Positions 61,633 through 64,000 of a stretch of 64,000 nucleotides of DNA are shown here, piece after piece; positions within the stretch are counted from its first letter, which is position 1; each line of letters starts with the position of its first letter. The notes below the pieces were generated by a model. That model was not told where the DNA came from, made no database searches, and saw nothing but the letters and a program-made list of their open reading frames with translations. A program made the position numbers and the translations under genes. The stretch spans positions 1,094,556-1,158,555 of the forward strand of contig QAOA01000580.1 in the NCBI GenBank assembly GCA_003255065.1. The letters run 5' to 3'. The stretch is from Cercis canadensis (Eukaryota > Streptophyta > Magnoliopsida > Fabales > Fabaceae).

Positions 61633-62030
61633 TTCTTTCTATTAATTATTATTTCCAATTAATAATGCCATCTGAATATGAACATCCAAATTCCCGAAAT
61701 TATGAGACTCCTTATTCATGCGATAGAAAAAAATTCCGCATTACAAATTAGTAAGCTCAGAAGATCTATGAACTCAGTTGTAAACTCAACAGCATGCTCC
61801 AAGTCAAGTAACCATCACTTTTAGCATCACTTATAAATTAGACTAACCCTTAATTTCATCAATAAAACCTTGCAAACCCAAGTTTACAGGCAACCTGACA
61901 CAGGGAAAGAAGTAAAAGAAAGCACTATCATTTTAATTTAGTGTAATTTCCCTCGAATAATACATAATACATAATAGAGAATAGGATACTGTCTATTCTA
62001 TGTCATAATCATATACATATAGGAATTGAA
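61633..62030. other. 3' flank of the MEE60-like gene
   Basis: Likely 3' UTR and spacer of the minus-strand gene at 62031. Nothing else recognised. Confidence 0.5.
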
Positions 62031-62555
62031 CTAGCGTGTGAAAGCGTACAAAGCAACAGAGACGTAAATGAGAAGCGCAGAAGGAACCAGGATGAAGAGC
62101 GGAACCACAGCGGCGAAACTGTGGGAGCTGCCACAGGCGAGCGTGCCGAGCTTGATCTGAACCACATTGACCAAAGCCAGCATCAAAAACCCGCACCCGA
62201 TAACCGAACCGGCACCCGATACGAGCATTCCGATTCGGAAAATGGTAGTATTAATGTGGGCGAAGAACTCAATGGGGAAGTGGAAATTGGAGGTCCTGGA
62301 GAGGCGGATGGCCTGCTTGAGAGCGAGGGCCACAAGGCTGGAGAAGAGGAAGGAGCTGAAGGAATAGACATGGAAAGCGACGACGTTTTCGGCGATGGTC
62401 GGGGTGGGAGCGCAGGAGGGATCCGAGTTCAGATTTTCATTCGGGTCGTTGGGGTTCCATGTCAACCCGAGGAACACGGCTAATGTGAAGAGAGAGTTCA
62501 CATTTATAATGGCGTCTAAGGCACTGATATGGAGACTCGTAATCGAAGATGGCAT
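62031..62555 (-). CDS. MEE60-like membrane protein
   Basis: Single exon, 174 residues, starting MPSSITSLHISALDAIINVN. An in-frame Met 21 codons upstream is not used by relatives as I remember them. About four hydrophobic segments are visible: NSLFTLAVFLGLTW, VYSFSSFLFSSLVALAL, IGMLVSGAGSVIGCGFLMLAL and AAVVPLFILVPSALLIYVSV. Together with the conserved APTPTIAENVVAFHVYSFSS and NVVQIKLGTLACGS stretches, these match a plant-only family containing MATERNAL EFFECT EMBRYO ARREST 60 (from memory). The molecular function is unknown; the name comes from an embryo phenotype. The frame is intact, the gene intronless and the coding GC higher than its surroundings. Confidence 0.85.
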   Translation of the reverse strand: MPSSITSLHISALDAIINVNSLFTLAVFLGLTWNPNDPNENLNSDPSCAPTPTIAENVVAFHVYSFSSFLFSSLVALALKQAIRLSRTSNFHFPIEFFAHINTTIFRIGMLVSGAGSVIGCGFLMLALVNVVQIKLGTLACGSSHSFAAVVPLFILVPSALLIYVSVALYAFTR

Positions 62556-62848
62556 TTCGCCGATCTGAATTTGATGCGCGTTGAAATCAAATCCAGAACC
62601 CTCAACCCTCAAACTCAACTGAATTCAGTAAAGTTTGCAGACTCTTTCTTTCCGTTTTCGTTTTTTCTTTCCACAAGTAATGAGCCAAGTAAGAAAAGCA
62701 AAGCAGCCCGCTAAGCCTCCTTTCCCTGCCAAGTGCCAAGTGCTAACCCAACATCTATGCTGGGCTAGGCCTCTCGGCCTATTCACTTACCAATAATTAC
62801 ACATCTCAACTCAAATAATGGGCTTTAAGACCCCACAAAAATAATAAT

Positions 62849-63902
62849 GGCCATTAAATACGGTTTTAGTCATTCTATTTTAGTGAAACGAATGTTTAGT
62901 GCCTTATTTTTAAATAACACTTTTTAGTTTCTTAAGTTTCATAAAATAAATAAATTAGTTTACATCTCTAATACCGTCAAAAAATTAACAGTAGTGCTGA
63001 TGTAACAAACACGTAATAGCAGCCACATAGCACTGATGTAGCAAAAAAAATTGGTTTAATTGTAGTTTTTATCTCCTTATTTTGGTCATATGAACATTTT
63101 AGTCCTCAAATTTTCAAACAACACTTTTTAAGATTTTATTAACTACAAAAATTAGAAAATTATTTGTTCCCATAACATTTTATTAACTACAAAAATCAAA
63201 AGACATTATAATACTTTAAGATCAGATTTATAAAATGTTTTGGCTAATATCATTTACATATTAATAGTTACACTACTATTATACATCTCTTGCCTAATAG
63301 TCTTTATATTAGAGAATTCAATTCCAATTAACCATGGATTTATTTGTTTCTGCTTCATTTGCCTTTTTCTTGTTCAAATTCATTTATGATGTATTTGAAA
63401 AAAAAATTCCCTAGTTCAATTTCATTTTGGTGCAATTCTTTATTTTCTCCATCAAAGAGAAGTTGAATAGAGAAACAATAAGGGTAAGATTAAGAGGGTG
63501 AATAATTTTTTTTGTCATACCATTACCACGTGTCTGTCATGTCAGCATTACCGTTAGTTTTTGGACAGAGTTAGACCAGTAAACCAATTTGTGCATTTCA
63601 TAAAACTTAAAGATTAAAAATTGTCATTTGAAAATAGGGGGACCAAAATGTTCATATGAGTAAAATAGGAGACCAAAACTACAATTAAACAAAAAAAAAA
63701 AAGTCACATCAATAGATTCAATACCATGTGGCTGCTACGTATTTGTCACATCATTATCATTGTTAATTTTTTGACGGTATTAGGGATATGAACTAATTTG
63801 TTCATTTTGTAAAACTTAAGAAACTAAAATGTTCAATTTTAAAATAAAGGAACCAAAACGTTCATTTCATCAAAATTTAGAGAATAAAATTACATTTAAG
63901 CC
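62849..63902. mobile_element. Nested fold-back element
   Basis: Outer inverted repeats of about 190 bp (62849-63045 with 63705-63902; GGC...TTAAAT ends, shared TACCGTCAAAAAATTAAC) enclose an inner inverted pair of about 90 bp (63053-63145 with 63600-63690). The inner and outer arms resemble each other (both contain TGAACATTTTAG- or TTAAGTTT-type stretches), so the element may be one copy inserted in another or a fold-back built by duplication. No coding capacity and no clear target duplication. Confidence 0.75.
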
Positions 63903-64000
63903 AATATTTTTCACACTTGCTAGGTGTTTTTTGTTGAAGGTAGAAGTAGAACAACAATTTTTTTTTTTTTTAGAGAGAGAAATACTTGGCTCATTAAACT

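Overview
The window is nuclear DNA of a flowering plant, most likely a core eudicot with a heterozygous genome. It is AT-rich, its genes have many introns, and its proteins are typical of angiosperms: a RABA2 GTPase, cucumisin-type subtilases, type IV (DIR1-like) lipid-transfer proteins, a serine-rich SIS-like protein and an MEE60-like membrane protein. I could not fix the species.

Layout: a two-exon RAB GTPase gene (1962-3485, minus). Then a subtilase cluster at 4401-37240 holding copy A (9045-13846), copy B (24330-27832, 5' end lost at a one-base N), gene C (30749-34418, ten clean exons) and a 113-codon propeptide-only remnant (36431-37167). A and B lie in tandem segmental duplications (unit 1 starts at 4401, unit 2 at 22014). 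In unit 1 the promoter is triplicated and exon 4 is tandemly doubled. Unit 1 also carries a 6.5 kb insertion, flanked by a 9-bp direct repeat, with decayed pieces of an R3H/SUZ protein gene and a SEC61-alpha gene. In unit 2 a TRIM (miniature LTR-type element) sits in a subtilase intron and a Mutator-like non-autonomous element sits just 3' of the gene.

After a long AT-rich stretch come a small secreted six-cysteine peptide gene (42623-42986) and a five-exon SIS-like gene with an ABRE and a TATA box (47392-48961). A lipid-transfer-protein cluster follows on the minus strand (50718-58043: three expressed-looking genes and two remnants). Next is a 2.1 kb long-inverted-repeat Mutator-like element with an internal 79-bp tandem array (59178-61307), whose empty site is also present in the same window. 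A single-exon MEE60-like gene (62031-62555, minus) and a nested fold-back element (62849-63902) complete the window.

The assembly needs caution. There are two N runs (29443-29872 and 56022-56500) and several single Ns. Four of the single Ns join flanks that repeat each other at about 98-99 percent, as expected if overlapping contig ends or two haplotypes were abutted rather than merged. Some apparent tandem duplications are therefore probably artefacts. Others (exon 4, the promoter units, the unit 1/unit 2 junction) have no N at their borders and look real.
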